This document shows positions 9,614 to 19,107 of a DNA stretch of 20,484 nt, in pieces. The DNA is from Sphacelaria rigidula (lineage: Eukaryota; Phaeophyceae; Sphacelariales): positions 1-20,484 of the forward strand of contig CAXNAA020000523.1 of the NCBI GenBank assembly GCA_964200075.2, read 5' to 3'. Under the pieces are notes generated by a model. It saw only the letters and a program-made list of their open reading frames with translations, made no database searches and was not told where the DNA came from. Made by a program: the position numbers and the translations under genes. Within the stretch, counting starts at the first letter, position 1. Every line of letters begins with the position of its first letter.

Positions 9614-9815
9614 GGACTCTTCCCTTCGGATACACCAGTCATCAGTAGAACATAGGCGGGTCCCATCAAGAATCATGAAGAGATGTCACCAGAACTCTGC
9701 TCGAGACCTGCGGCCACCCGGTCCTCCATCGAACACACCTACCCGATGCTGCTTACATGACGAACGCTGCGCTTTGACCGCGTTTGTGCTGCGGACTGGG
9801 TATCCGACGACATAG
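9614..9815 (+). CDS. terminal coding exon of the 4-10 kb gene (hypothetical)
   Basis: After the 9613 acceptor the phase dictated by the previous exon stays open for 66 codons and ends at TAG 9813-9815. The tail is basic and contains several Cys and His residues (IMKRCHQN, then TRCCLHDERCAL), with C and H spacing that does not match a standard zinc finger. From 5344 to this stop the spliced length is 2,967 nt, an exact multiple of three. I saw no canonical AATAAA signal close downstream. Confidence 0.45.
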
Positions 9816-9865
9816 AACATTCCCCCGCATGTACAGTGACCGAAATATCATTTTTGCTCTAAAAA

Positions 9866-10190
9866 ATGATAAGGAAAATTGCTCTCGTCCTGTGTGTTCT
9901 GGTATGGATATGTGTCAGCTTTCACATCGCGGCTTCAGAACCAATGGATGAAGCACTTGAAGGCCAGATTACTATCAGGGGTACACCAGCGTTGCGTCCA
10001 ATGCAACATTCTTGTGCGGACAATGTGGTACTCACTCTGTTCTTGCTTTCCGTCATGATCTTGACTAGCTGTGGTGTCAATGTCTACAGACGTGTACGAG
10101 TTCATGTTGCCAAGGTTCTGATCGTGGGTCATCTTTTGTGTTCAAGTCTTGACTCTAAGTCTTATTCCCAGATCTTGCCATATGCAGGTG
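9866..10190 (+). CDS. possible secreted or membrane protein, first exon (hypothetical)
   Basis: An ATG preceded by A-rich sequence opens a frame that runs to 10387. The N-terminus has signal-peptide form: basic MIRK, a hydrophobic core (IALVLCVLVWICVSF), then HIAASE as a plausible cleavage site. A second hydrophobic segment follows (VVLTLFLLSVMIL) and then a basic stretch (YRRVRVHVAK). After about 10190 the frame passes a CAG|GTGTAA donor-like site and an AT microsatellite, so the coding end is probably before that. The start lies only 50 bp beyond the stop of the upstream gene model. The T-rich signal region could instead be an intron end (TTCAG at 9938). No family was recognised. Confidence 0.3.
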
Positions 10191-10228
10191 TAATTACGTC
10201 ATGCCGAAATAACCGGTTATCCCACTAC

Positions 10229-10242
10229 ATATATATATATAT
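10229..10242. repeat. (AT)7 microsatellite
   Basis: A perfect AT run lying in the downstream part of the 9866 open frame. It argues that this part is non-coding. Confidence 0.9.
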
Positions 10243-10561
10243 ACATCGATTTCGAAGAGCTAGAAAGCTAGAGCCAAGGGTCAAACTATTCGTGTATTTC
10301 AAATGCACATGTGATCAGAATATGCCAGACCGCGATTCGGCAAGACCATTGGGGAACAGCGGAATGCAGAACACATTATCACCGTGAAATTTCGGACTTT
10401 TCACCTTTATATTTTTCCCCCCATGATTGTCACGAACCACAGCTATCAACAGTCTATCTTTTTCCTCATGTGGCTGTTACGAACCACGGCTCGACATTTC
10501 ACAGAGGCGTGCACAGGTAAGGTAGCAAAGTCGTGACAGTGACTCATTGTTGGTTTTCTAC

Positions 10562-10696
10562 CTTCATGTCAAGATCTGCGAGATCAAGAACGACATGAAG
10601 TGCTCGAAAATGCCCAATGTAGCTGGCAATGCCATGGTTTGAGATCCAAACAAACATGTTTTCGTCTCGCAGGTACCGAGTCGTGATGTGCAACGC
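10562..10696 (-). CDS. possible minus-strand exon (hypothetical)
   Basis: On the minus strand a 45-codon block lies between a good acceptor (GGTTTCAG|GCG) and a donor (AAG|GTAGAA), phase 0 at both ends. It reads like an ordinary protein (ALHITTRYLRDENMFVW, then SYIGHFRALHVVLDLADL). Upstream on the same strand, a six-codon block with its own ATG (10798-10781, MACTAK) ends in a strong donor, AAG|GTACGT, also phase 0, giving an 84-bp intron. If the last donor is not used, the frame stops five codons later. The 84-bp spacer is itself open, so an unspliced reading is also possible. No family was recognised. Confidence 0.3.
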
Positions 10697-10780
10697 CTGA
10701 AACCATCGTTTGTAAATATCGCAAATGAACTTCTCGACGACGCTTCCCCCGCCCACTCGCTGGGACCGGGCTGTACGTAC

Positions 10781-10798
10781 CTTGGCAGTACACGCCAT
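10781..10798 (-). CDS. possible start exon of the minus-strand gene
   Basis: It is ATG GCG TGT ACT GCC AAG followed by GTACGT, with A at -3 of the ATG. It is very short and is supported only by its donor and by phase agreement with the 10696 exon. Confidence 0.2.
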
Positions 10799-10956
10799 TC
10801 TCACGTTTATGATGTCCTGCCCCCTACTTTTTACAGACGTCGAAGCAGGGCCCTGCCTCCCTCTTCCCCGCCTGCTTAGCACCACTCCCCCCAAGCAGTA
10901 TCCCGCCTAGTCACTCACCCCATCCCCCCTCCCTATTCTTACCAATCCGTCCTCAT

Positions 10957-11067
10957 TCTAGTCCATCCCACTTCATCGCTGTAACCTTGATAAGCTTGCT
11001 CCGACCTCCTCGAACGGCTACCGGTATTTCATATTGTGCCAAGGGAGCTCTCTATGTGACAACGATT
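10957..11067 (+). repeat. left copy of an inverted duplication with a conserved reading frame
   Basis: These 111 bp are about 81% identical to the reverse complement of 11209-11319 (21 mismatches counted by eye). Read on the + strand, the frame gives LLRPPRTATGI, then CAKGALYVTTI. It is open from 10813 to TAG 11101-11103. A strong acceptor-like tract (CCCCCTACTTTTTACAG) ends at about 10838. Upstream of the duplication the frame is Pro/Ser-rich. Confidence 0.7.
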
Positions 11068-11208
11068 CCGTTGGCGAACTGTTGGCCCCCTGCCGATATG
11101 TAGCATGAGACTCCACGGACGGCCTGTCCATCACCTCCGTCACACATTTGTGTTTACCCTCCGCACCTTTAGCCTCCTCACTCTAGCCCTCGTCACACTC
11201 CTCCGGCC

Positions 11209-11319
11209 GATCGTTGTCACGTAGAGAGCCCCCTTGGCACAAGATGGAATACCAGTGGCCGTCCGAGGAGGTCGGAGCAAACCTGTCGAGATCACAGTAA
11301 TGATGTGGAATGGGTTAGC
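11209..11319 (-). repeat. right copy of the inverted duplication
   Basis: Read on the minus strand, the same frame gives LLRPPRTATGIPSCAKGA, within an 82-residue ORF (11388-11140). The two copies face each other across about 140 bp, giving a foldback structure. The source could be a mobile element or a tail-to-tail duplicated exon; I do not recognise the protein. Confidence 0.7.
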
Positions 11320-11388
11320 GCGGCGGGTGCGAGGGGTCAAGTGTTTGAGGCTCCTGTCTCGTGTTTTGCTCAGGTTGATAGTGGTCAT

Positions 11389-13347
11389 AATGCTGATTCA
11401 TCCAGTCGTCTGGTGTTCTCCATGCAAGATCTAAAATGAATGCTGCCATCCTTATCTGGCATAATGGATGTGACGTTTGTGCGGGCTATCCTGGCAATTG
11501 CGCCCAATACTCATACGAGCTTTTCTAGACGAGGTTTTTGAACGCTGAAACGTTTGTTATTTCTCCTTCACTGTACCTGACCCGTCCATTTCGTACATGG
11601 TTAAACCTGTGATCGCTCGCCGCAAGAGCAGTACCAACACGACCTTGAAGGAATGTTCAAACGAAATACTTAATATCAAGTTTTTGTGTCGTACGTAGCC
11701 TGCAACAGCTGCAGGCTGCCAGATTCTATCTGGTGCTATATTTCTGTATGGCATTGATACTCCGCTGGTTTTGAGAACCGAGAATACCCGAAGTAGTGGA
11801 TACGTCACTCGCTAAGCCCGTGGCCATTGTAAAGTAATAACTTTTGCACTGTCTTTGCGAACTTGGATCGTTTGCACGAGGGGACTCGCTTCTTGGATCA
11901 CTCGACACTGAGATCGATCTGGATACCGGAGTGGGTGCGCACGACGAGTGCCGGCTTTCATTTGGCACTGTCTCCGTTGGCCTTCGATACAAATCTGGGG
12001 AGTAATTCACAGTCTCAACCTGCGGCAAAATCACAAGAATCGGTCCTGGCGATACGTGCGCACCATCAAGTATGATCGGAAACTGATCTTGGGTTCCATC
12101 CCTACCGGAAAAACTCCGAGCATAGGAATGACAGTTGTACCAGTTCCGAGCTCAACAGGTTTGCGCTTGCGTGTTGAGTTGGAGCTCCATTATCGTATAG
12201 TTGTCCGTTCGAAGTACGTGTTGCAGTGCACAATTGCTGCTGATTGTTCCACAAGACGCATCATTCCACACGTCCGCGGTACAACGTTTCGACACACTTG
12301 TAGTAATGGTGCTCGGCTTTTGACAAAATACGATGGTGCAGAGTGTCATTGGGAAAACCAGGACCAGCGCTAGAGACGCAACACTTTCGGTAGTTGAACG
12401 AGAATAAGACTAGGGCATTATGCATCTTCAGATAACCTGTTATCGTTCACGAGCAAAACGTCGCTGACAAGTATGTTGTCTGCGCGATCCTTGCACAATC
12501 TCGCTTTGCGTGGCGAATTCTATGAAATATAGTGGGATTTTCCCTGTTATCGCAGGGGTTTCGACAGACACGATTTGGAACCATTCGTCCTGCTTCTCTA
12601 CGCAGTGGTGCAACGTAAGGTCTACCATGCGCCTATATATCATCGGGCAGGGCACACACAACTCATCTGTGCGTATCGGCCCACGACTTCGCCGTCTGGC
12701 ACGCCGTCGAGTGTATCGTGCCAGCTCTACCGCAGGCGCTACAATTGTATAGCGAAGCGAGGCCGAATTGATGACGATTCAACGAAGTAGATATTTCATG
12801 TAGTTTTCCCTGGCGTCACCGACCGTGTGGTTGCCATGATTTAGAGCGCAAGCCAAGAGTTCTTGATGACGTGTGTTCACAGGCCGTATATTTGCTGGTA
12901 CGCCCGAGGTTCAACCTTCCAGCTACGGAAATGAACACTATTTCCACAGAGTTCGCAGCTGACCCGCGATGAAGCCCGGTATTCGTTAATTTCGTGCGTA
13001 CCCGGGGGAAACAATGTGTATATTGAGTTGGCGACACGTGTTTGTCTCTACTCATGAACTAAGCGCATGATCATGATCACCGTCATCATTATCTCCATTA
13101 TCATCACTACCATCATCATTCCCCGTGTTTGTGTGTCTTCGCTACTTGTATCTGCGATTCTGTTTTGAACTGCATTCGCTCATCAGATTCTCGGAGTGCG
13201 GCCGTCAATACTTGGAGGTTGACTACCAACACTCGGTGCGTCGAGGCCCCATCCATGGGTCTTGTACGCCGGACGATTGCGAGTGGTTATGGTCTACCCC
13301 ACTATGACTACAGCGACTCTAGGAAGTGTTGGCGGTTTGAGGGAGAC
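11389..13347. other. no gene identified
   Basis: Scattered open frames occur on both strands. The longest are 11948-12373 on the + strand (141 codons but starting at GTG, with TVVPVPSSTGLRLRVEL) and 12034-11726 on the minus strand. None has a recognisable motif. The stretch may be old mobile-element sequence. Confidence 0.5.
13066..13122. repeat. degenerate ATC/ATT trinucleotide repeat
   Basis: Interrupted ATC and ATT units with two overlapping TGATCA sites at the start. Confidence 0.8.
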
Positions 13348-13433
13348 GGGGGGGGAGGGGGCGTACTCATTTGTTGCTTGCCTTAGTCGCTTGGCCATTG
13401 ACCACGCATCCTTTCTGAGACGAAGCATCGTTC
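13348..13433 (-). repeat. dispersed repeat, copy B
   Basis: This is the partner of the repeat at the left edge of the window. On the minus strand it reads MLRLRKDAWSMAKRLRQA, then NEYAPSPP, inside an 84-residue ORF (13548-13294). The C-run on that strand encodes the trailing prolines. Confidence 0.65.
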
Positions 13434-14896
13434 GTTGTCGAGGGAAAGCGGTTTGGGATAGAGCCGTGAGCACGCAGTGCGGTCGTGAATTGAAAGGAAA
13501 TGTCGTCTTCAGTGTGGAAAAACCCAAGGAAATGAATGAGAGGGCCATACTCGTATTATTACCTGTTTACCTCGCGAGTCGACGGTGTCCGTGTGAGATC
13601 GTGGTCAAACGTATCATGCTCTCGCTGTGGGCTCTGTTTTCCGCAGAGACCCTCCGCTTAGTACCTTGACAGGGTTCGGAACGTCGGTGTCCGAGAGAAA
13701 ATTGAATATAGGCAGAGATCTGGAGATTTACCCGCTGTCAGTTGTCACATGTACCGTCGTAGCCCTCAATATCTTTGTTCCTGCTACGGTCAGGAACATA
13801 GTTTTTAGTCCGTGTCGCCCAATAGTTGTGAACAACGTCGTTTTTGTATACTTCGGGAGCGTGTTTTATTCGTACGAGGAATTTAGGAGGGGAGAGAGGC
13901 ACCCTCAGCATGGAAACGGGCTTCATCGGTTTCGCAACAGAAGCGTTTTCGGTTGGTTATCTTTTGTACTTGTGTGGTGGTGATCAAAACCCGAAGGCTA
14001 GCCCTTACATGCTGGTGTGTGGTGGTATTTGGTCGGGTCAAACGGGAGGACAGCTTCTCTCTTCATGTGTATGACCGCTGTTCAGCTGTTTGTAAGGTGT
14101 GTTGTTTTTGGAGGCCATCTCCATTGTTGACCGATTAGTGCATGTCGCACTTCTGTCGAGCAGTTATGGCGATTCGTTACAGGTGAAAACCCTTTGGTTG
14201 TACGTATCCCGCGGCCTTGTAAGTTGTATTGATCATGATATTTTACCGACGTTTTGGTGATCCGGTCGTGTGGCCTTCGGTGAGTCGTTCGTGTTGTCAA
14301 CTACACTGTGTCCGGCTCGTCGTGTGTGCCCTTCCGACTTACCTTGGCATCGCTTTATATATGTATATATATAGATAGATGTGTGAATATATATCTTCTG
14401 CGGAACATTTATCATCCTGTTAAGCGTTTGCGGCGACTTTCCGTCATGTACGCCTGTCTCCAGTTTCACTCAGTACGTTGCTTGTATTGCCGTGGACAAT
14501 GAATTATTCTCTTTTTCGCGAGTTACCGGCATTTCCTGAAAACTGGGCCCTGATTATTGCTACTAACTCATAAACAAATAAACTTTCCGTCCCGAATTTC
14601 CCACTACAGAGATTATTCAACTTTCATTCCGCGTACCAAATTTGAAAGTCCAACTCTCACAATTGAGATGAGAGGTGGGGTATGCAAGCACAACTTCGCA
14701 TCTAGGCTGGCCCAGATCGTACGATCCTGACCTTTGTTCGGGTCCGGAACTTTGCTGAGCATTCAGATGTTGCAGTGAGCACTATCCGTATTCTCACCCA
14801 CCCTGAGTTTGGCGAAAAGCCTAGAAGCAGGACCAGCAGCTACGAGCTGGTACAAAACGTGGAGGTTGTGTCCTCTCCCTGGTAAATATACACGAC
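13434..14896. other. no gene identified
   Basis: Overlapping frames of 60-120 codons on the + strand show no motif. The AT/GATA repeat at 14355-14392 lies here, and 14500-14890 has no open frame of note. Confidence 0.55.
14355..14392. repeat. AT/GATA-rich simple repeat
   Basis: An interrupted TATA, GATA and ATAT tract with no gene signal. Confidence 0.85.
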
Positions 14897-15295
14897 ATGG
14901 CCCATGAAAACTTAGCAGTCAGTGCAAAGGGTATGGCGTTCTTACAGGATAACGACATACCATTTGAGCCTGTTTTACGCGGGGGAGGCTGTCACATCGT
15001 TCACCACCACCCCAAACACGAGACCCGACGGGGAGAAAGAACTTTTCAGAGCAAGACAAGGACAACGATTGTGATGCACAGCAATAAACCGCATCTGCAG
15101 TCACGCGCCTATCTATCGAAGTTCGGCTCGATTCTACCCAGAACAGCACAAACACGAGCGATGGATAACCCTCCGAAACAGATGGCGAAATCTGCACAAG
15201 CTAAAAATCAATTTCCTATATGCCCGACCGACACGCGATGGTTGGTTACTCGCGCTGCACATGTGAAAGCAAGCTGCATCACAACGGGCAAGTAA
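14897..15295 (+). CDS. ORF of unknown reality (132 aa)
   Basis: It is ATG-initiated, with a mixed composition that is His-rich near residue 36 (HIVHHHPKH) and basic overall. It has no hydrophobic segment, and I recognise no motif. The opposite strand also has an open frame over the same stretch. It may be a chance ORF or a remnant of a mobile-element protein. Confidence 0.15.
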   Translation: MAHENLAVSAKGMAFLQDNDIPFEPVLRGGGCHIVHHHPKHETRRGERTFQSKTRTTIVMHSNKPHLQSRAYLSKFGSILPRTAQTRAMDNPPKQMAKSAQAKNQFPICPTDTRWLVTRAAHVKASCITTGK

Positions 15296-15989
15296 ACCTT
15301 GATACTAGACAGCGTTCAACATCCAAATTAAACCAATTAATTCCCCATACAGAGCAAAATTCGCGGGGGATACCCTTCACTTCACCACAAGATTTTCATC
15401 TTCAGCAAGGGTCTGCGCAGCTAGAACGTGGGGCACTGGTAGAAAACATGCATCTTGACTACACGTGGCGACTTGACTCATCTCTGCAGCTGCTGTCTGT
15501 ATCGGGATATTTCCATCTGAGTAGGGGGTATTGGAACACGTGAGATGTAGCGAAAACGCACATGAAATCGAGGCTGGTATCTGAAATGAGGGGGCGGTAA
15601 TATATTGCGCCGCGTTCAGGTGTTGATAGTTGGAGATATCTGATCCCGCACTCATTCACGCAAACATCAACGTCGCCCGCCGGTAGGGAATACGGTACAA
15701 ACATGTGCATGACGTTGTTGCTGGGGTGGCGCGTGAAGCGTACTTCCGGGATCGCTGCCCAAAGCACAACGCACACATACGTGCGCTGCGTCGACTTCTT
15801 CTGTCGTCCGCGAGACCGTGCCCTCTCGGCATCTATAAGGCGGTTTTTATGACAAACACACAGTGGCAAAACAAAAAAGGCTGTATTGTAGAACTGCCTT
15901 GTGGTCCCTCTGTGTTGTTTTACGCCCTCAAAGGGCTAGGCGGACGTTGGCACCTTGAAAGGCCTTGACATACTCGGCGAAAAACCTTC
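15296..15989. other. no gene identified
   Basis: A minus-strand frame at 15869-15459 (136 codons from a TTG, including EVRFTRHPSNNVMHMFV and RGAIYYRPLISDTSL) looks somewhat protein-like, but it has no ATG start or splice support. Confidence 0.5.
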
Positions 15990-16145
15990 CGGGACATCTT
16001 TGATTTTCCCGGTCGTCGCAGTTTTGTCTTTTGCCACACACACTCTTGTCCAAGAGTCCAGAGGGGAATCCCTGGACATCCTTGCGCTTTCCGGTGGCCG
16101 CAGGTTTGTTTTTGACTTTAAACAAGCTTGGATTTTTGTCCAAGA
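15990..16145. repeat. diverged tandem duplication of about 80 bp
   Basis: The unit at about 15990-16055 (GGACATCTTTG, TTTTCCCGGT, CGCAGTTTTGTCTTTTG, CTTGTCCAAGA) recurs at about 16073-16145 (GGACATCCTTG, TTTCCGGTGG, CGCAGGTTTGTTTTTG, TTTGTCCAAGA). The second unit carries a short insertion. Open frames exist on both strands, but none is convincing. Confidence 0.5.
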
Positions 16146-16186
16146 ACAGCCAAGTTCAGAATACAAGTGTCATTTTTTCTGGGCTG

Positions 16187-16242
16187 ACTGCCACTTTCTT
16201 GGAATTGACCATTCTTGACCGTTCTTCGATAAAAGTGGCAGT
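16187..16242. repeat. 11-bp perfect inverted repeat
   Basis: ACTGCCACTTT at 16187-16197 pairs with AAAGTGGCAGT at 16232-16242 around a 34-nt loop that contains TTGACC twice. It lies just after the 80-bp tandem duplication and may be part of the same element. Confidence 0.6.
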
Positions 16243-16526
16243 ACGACCACAAAAAATGCGACCATCGAATGACGTAGAGGTGACCCGGGAATTTCGTCAG
16301 TCAGTGTAGCAAGGCGTTCCAAGGTGTCAGCATCTGCCCAGCCCTCGTTCAGGGCGCAAAGCGACGCAGAAGGACCAAAGAGGCAGTTCTACAGTTTTGT
16401 TCTCGTATATCATAAGAAGCGGCCTAGGGAGTGGCATAAGAGAAATGGCCTCGATGTGTGATTCGGAGGACAGGTGGTCACATCGACCGTCCGGTTCGGT
16501 GCAGATGGTTCAATATAGAGGATATC

Positions 16527-16528
<2 letters not shown>

Positions 16529-16578
<50 letters not shown>
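16529..16578. repeat. (AG)25 microsatellite
   Basis: An uninterrupted AG tract; the flanking ORFs containing ER or SL runs are artefacts of it. Confidence 0.98.
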
Positions 16579-16582
<4 letters not shown>

Positions 16583-18005
16583 GAAGAACATCACCCGACG
16601 TTCTTCCCCAGCACTCAGGACATTGGTCATACCTACGGATGATTCCCGGCACTTAACTCGCTGTCAGGATACAATCGATAGCGTCCAATGGTCAGAGTCG
16701 ACAAGCGTGCGTTAAATAGTGCTGTGCAATATTCGACTCACATACCGTAGTCTGGTTCAGATTTGTTGTTTTTGGGTCAAAACACTTCGTTGACATTAAC
16801 ATAAGCCTCACATACCACGGGAGATTGGCGTGAGAGCAGACCTCTCTCCATACACTCGTGAACCCAAGAGCGTATCACACATGTAATCATCATCACCACG
16901 TGCAAGAGGCATTGTTGATGACCACCTACTGAATAAGACAACCTTGAATTGCGTGGGCATCTGCGTGCAATCTATGTACAGCAAGGATGACCCTGAATTT
17001 CTCAACAGACTGAAAATATAACGCGGAATCTTCATGATGCTCGCTGCCCTCTTGCGATGCCGAATCCTCTCTCCCGGACCCGCTGCACTCTCAATCGGAG
17101 TCTCCAATCTAGATCTCGGCTCAGTACTTCGACTCGCGACCGAGGGTCCATGTAGTCCACTGTCGCAGCATTTGTGACGGATCGGATGTGGTCCCGGACA
17201 TGTTCCCCCTACCACTTCCCTCCCGCTGTCGCGCCGGCACGACTCCTCACCGTGAGCCATATGATCAGGTGCTCCCAACGCGCTGCTGCCCGGACGTGGG
17301 AATATGAGTCCCGGGTTTGCAGCAACTTGCGCAAAAGCGTTTTCGCACCTGAAGAAAAATGCACTGACCAGCAGCTTTACGCCCCCGTCGACATCCACTG
17401 CAGCATACCGTCTTTAATCGCCATAGGACCGCTTTTGTGAACATTTTTGGCGTTCGCATGGCCTCTGGAACGAAATCACACACCTTCAATAAAGGAATCC
17501 CTGACAAATGTGGTAGGAAGTCGCACCCAGCTGACAAATAGGTGCAAACTAACAGCGCCGCCTTCAAAGATAGCGCCAGTCAAGGATACTGCCCGTCGGG
17601 TGGCCAAGCACTCTCGCTACCGTCCCACGGATTCTCGATCGTACTGTATACCCTGTTCACCAGTACGTACCGGGGCCGCCATCCACGACGCGTTTGATGG
17701 TGACTTGCATCACGTCTGAGCCCCACGGCTAGATACACCTGGAGGACATCGTCAGGAGTACAATCGTCCACTGGTCATTATCGATGAAAGTCAGGGGCCA
17801 CTTCAACGGTCTCCCGAACAACCTCCTCGAGGGGGTGATGTAGTGGACTGCGAATCTCTCTCTCTCAGCCGGATCCAGCTGCGCTGCGGATACTCTGATC
17901 GGGTCCACTGCCATGACGCCACGACAATAGATGATGTTGCGAATCACGAGTAGAAAGGGTACGGGAACGCCACACTTGGCACATCTTCTTCTCCTGCCGT
18001 CACTT
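16579..18005. other. no gene identified
   Basis: A 196-codon minus-strand frame (17398-16808) begins at GTG and has no recognised motif. Two adjoining minus-strand frames at 17947-17580 (AVDPIRVSAAQLDPAERER, then TPDDVLQVYLAVGLRR) might be one broken coding sequence. This is unproven. Confidence 0.45.
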
Positions 18006-18017
18006 CCCCCCCCCCCC
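18006..18017. repeat. homopolymeric C tract
   Basis: A run of about 12 C inside a wider pyrimidine-rich stretch (TTCTTCTCCTGCC upstream). It could be an intron 3' tract. Confidence 0.9.
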
Positions 18018-19107
18018 TCTCGCTGCCTGGCACTACGGTAAGATACAATTGTGAACTAGCCCGAATCTCTGCGCGGGCGCCAACACCAGCATCCGTCATC
18101 GTCATCGGCGCCGGCGCCGTTGGGCCGCCCCTGCGAGACCTCTGTCGTCGTTACCTCCGCCCGCCGTAGTTGCCACCGTCAGCGGAATCGCCCCGCCCGC
18201 TCGATGGAGCTGGTGCACTCGAGCGGCTAGCTGGTGGGTGCGGCTGGCTGCCAACAACACTCGCGCGTGACGCCGCTACTGCCGTTTCGTCCCTCGATAC
18301 CCCTCCCCCTGGTAGTTGTCCCCCCTCTTTGGAGGGTTGGCGTCGGTCGGCAGTGACGGTGTGAAACACGTCGCTCACTAATTTGATGGATTGATTGATT
18401 GATCGATTGTCGCGTTCCAATCGACCCCCCAGGGGTCCAGCCGTGGTGTCATGATAGACGTGTCCAAGAAGAACGAAACTGCAACACTCGCTGAAGAAAA
18501 GCAGGAACAGAAAAAGCGACAAGTCGAACAGAACGGCGTATTAGACCAACACGTAGGAAAAAAGGTTGATAAAAAAAATCAACAAAAGCAAAGCACAGAA
18601 AGAAATTCACTGCTTAAGCTAAGCAGTAAGGTCACCGAATTTCGCGGAGGATGATGATGATGGTCGAGCTAGATCATATTGTGCGGGGGGGGAAACTCGA
18701 ACTTCGCGCACAGGACACGTCAGACGGGAGCGGGGGGGGAGCTGCGACGACGGAGGTCGCCGGGTGTGTGGCGGCTACAACACACGACGTGGTCACGGTC
18801 AGTAAGGGGAGAGAAGGGCCTGTGCAGAGATCGGAAGCCGCAGCGCTCAGAAATGAGCAAGCTGGGGAAGGAAGGACTGCCGATGCGAGCGTCGTTGGTC
18901 GTTGGCTTCATTTGAGACACTGCAGAGCACGACAGAGCGACTACTGCATGCGGACAGGTCATCACTCCCCAGAATAAAATGGGAGTATTGGAAGATGTAG
19001 TTTATGAAACAAATGGAGATTCTGATGGCGGGATAAAACAAATGTGGGGAGGGATAAAATGGGTCATGGGAAACTAGGCAGAGGAGATACGAGCACAGAA
19101 CGGTAAA
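18018..19107. other. no gene identified; GC-rich then A-rich
   Basis: The GC-rich part (18050-18360) contains the 14-bp palindrome CGGCGCCGGCGCCG at 18106-18119. The A-rich part has a 67-codon Lys/Gln/Glu-rich ATG frame (18451-18654) and two small hairpins (GTTGAT/ATCAAC and CTGCTTA/TAAGCAG). None is convincing as a gene. The last 100 bp may be the 5' continuation of the broken LINE. Confidence 0.45.
18388..18409. repeat. GATT tetranucleotide repeat
   Basis: Five GATT-like units, the last one varied to GATC. Confidence 0.85.

Noticed and set aside
16397-16715. ORFs rich in ER or SL repeats
   Set aside because: They are translations of the (AG)25 tract.
16808-17398. 196-codon minus-strand frame
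   Set aside because: It starts at GTG, has no recognisable motif and no splice support. The GC-rich stretch favours long chance frames.
18151-18522. Minus-strand ORF with a leucine/phenylalanine-rich, signal-like start
   Set aside because: It begins at TTG, not ATG. The hydrophobic start comes from an A/G-rich simple-sequence stretch on the other strand.
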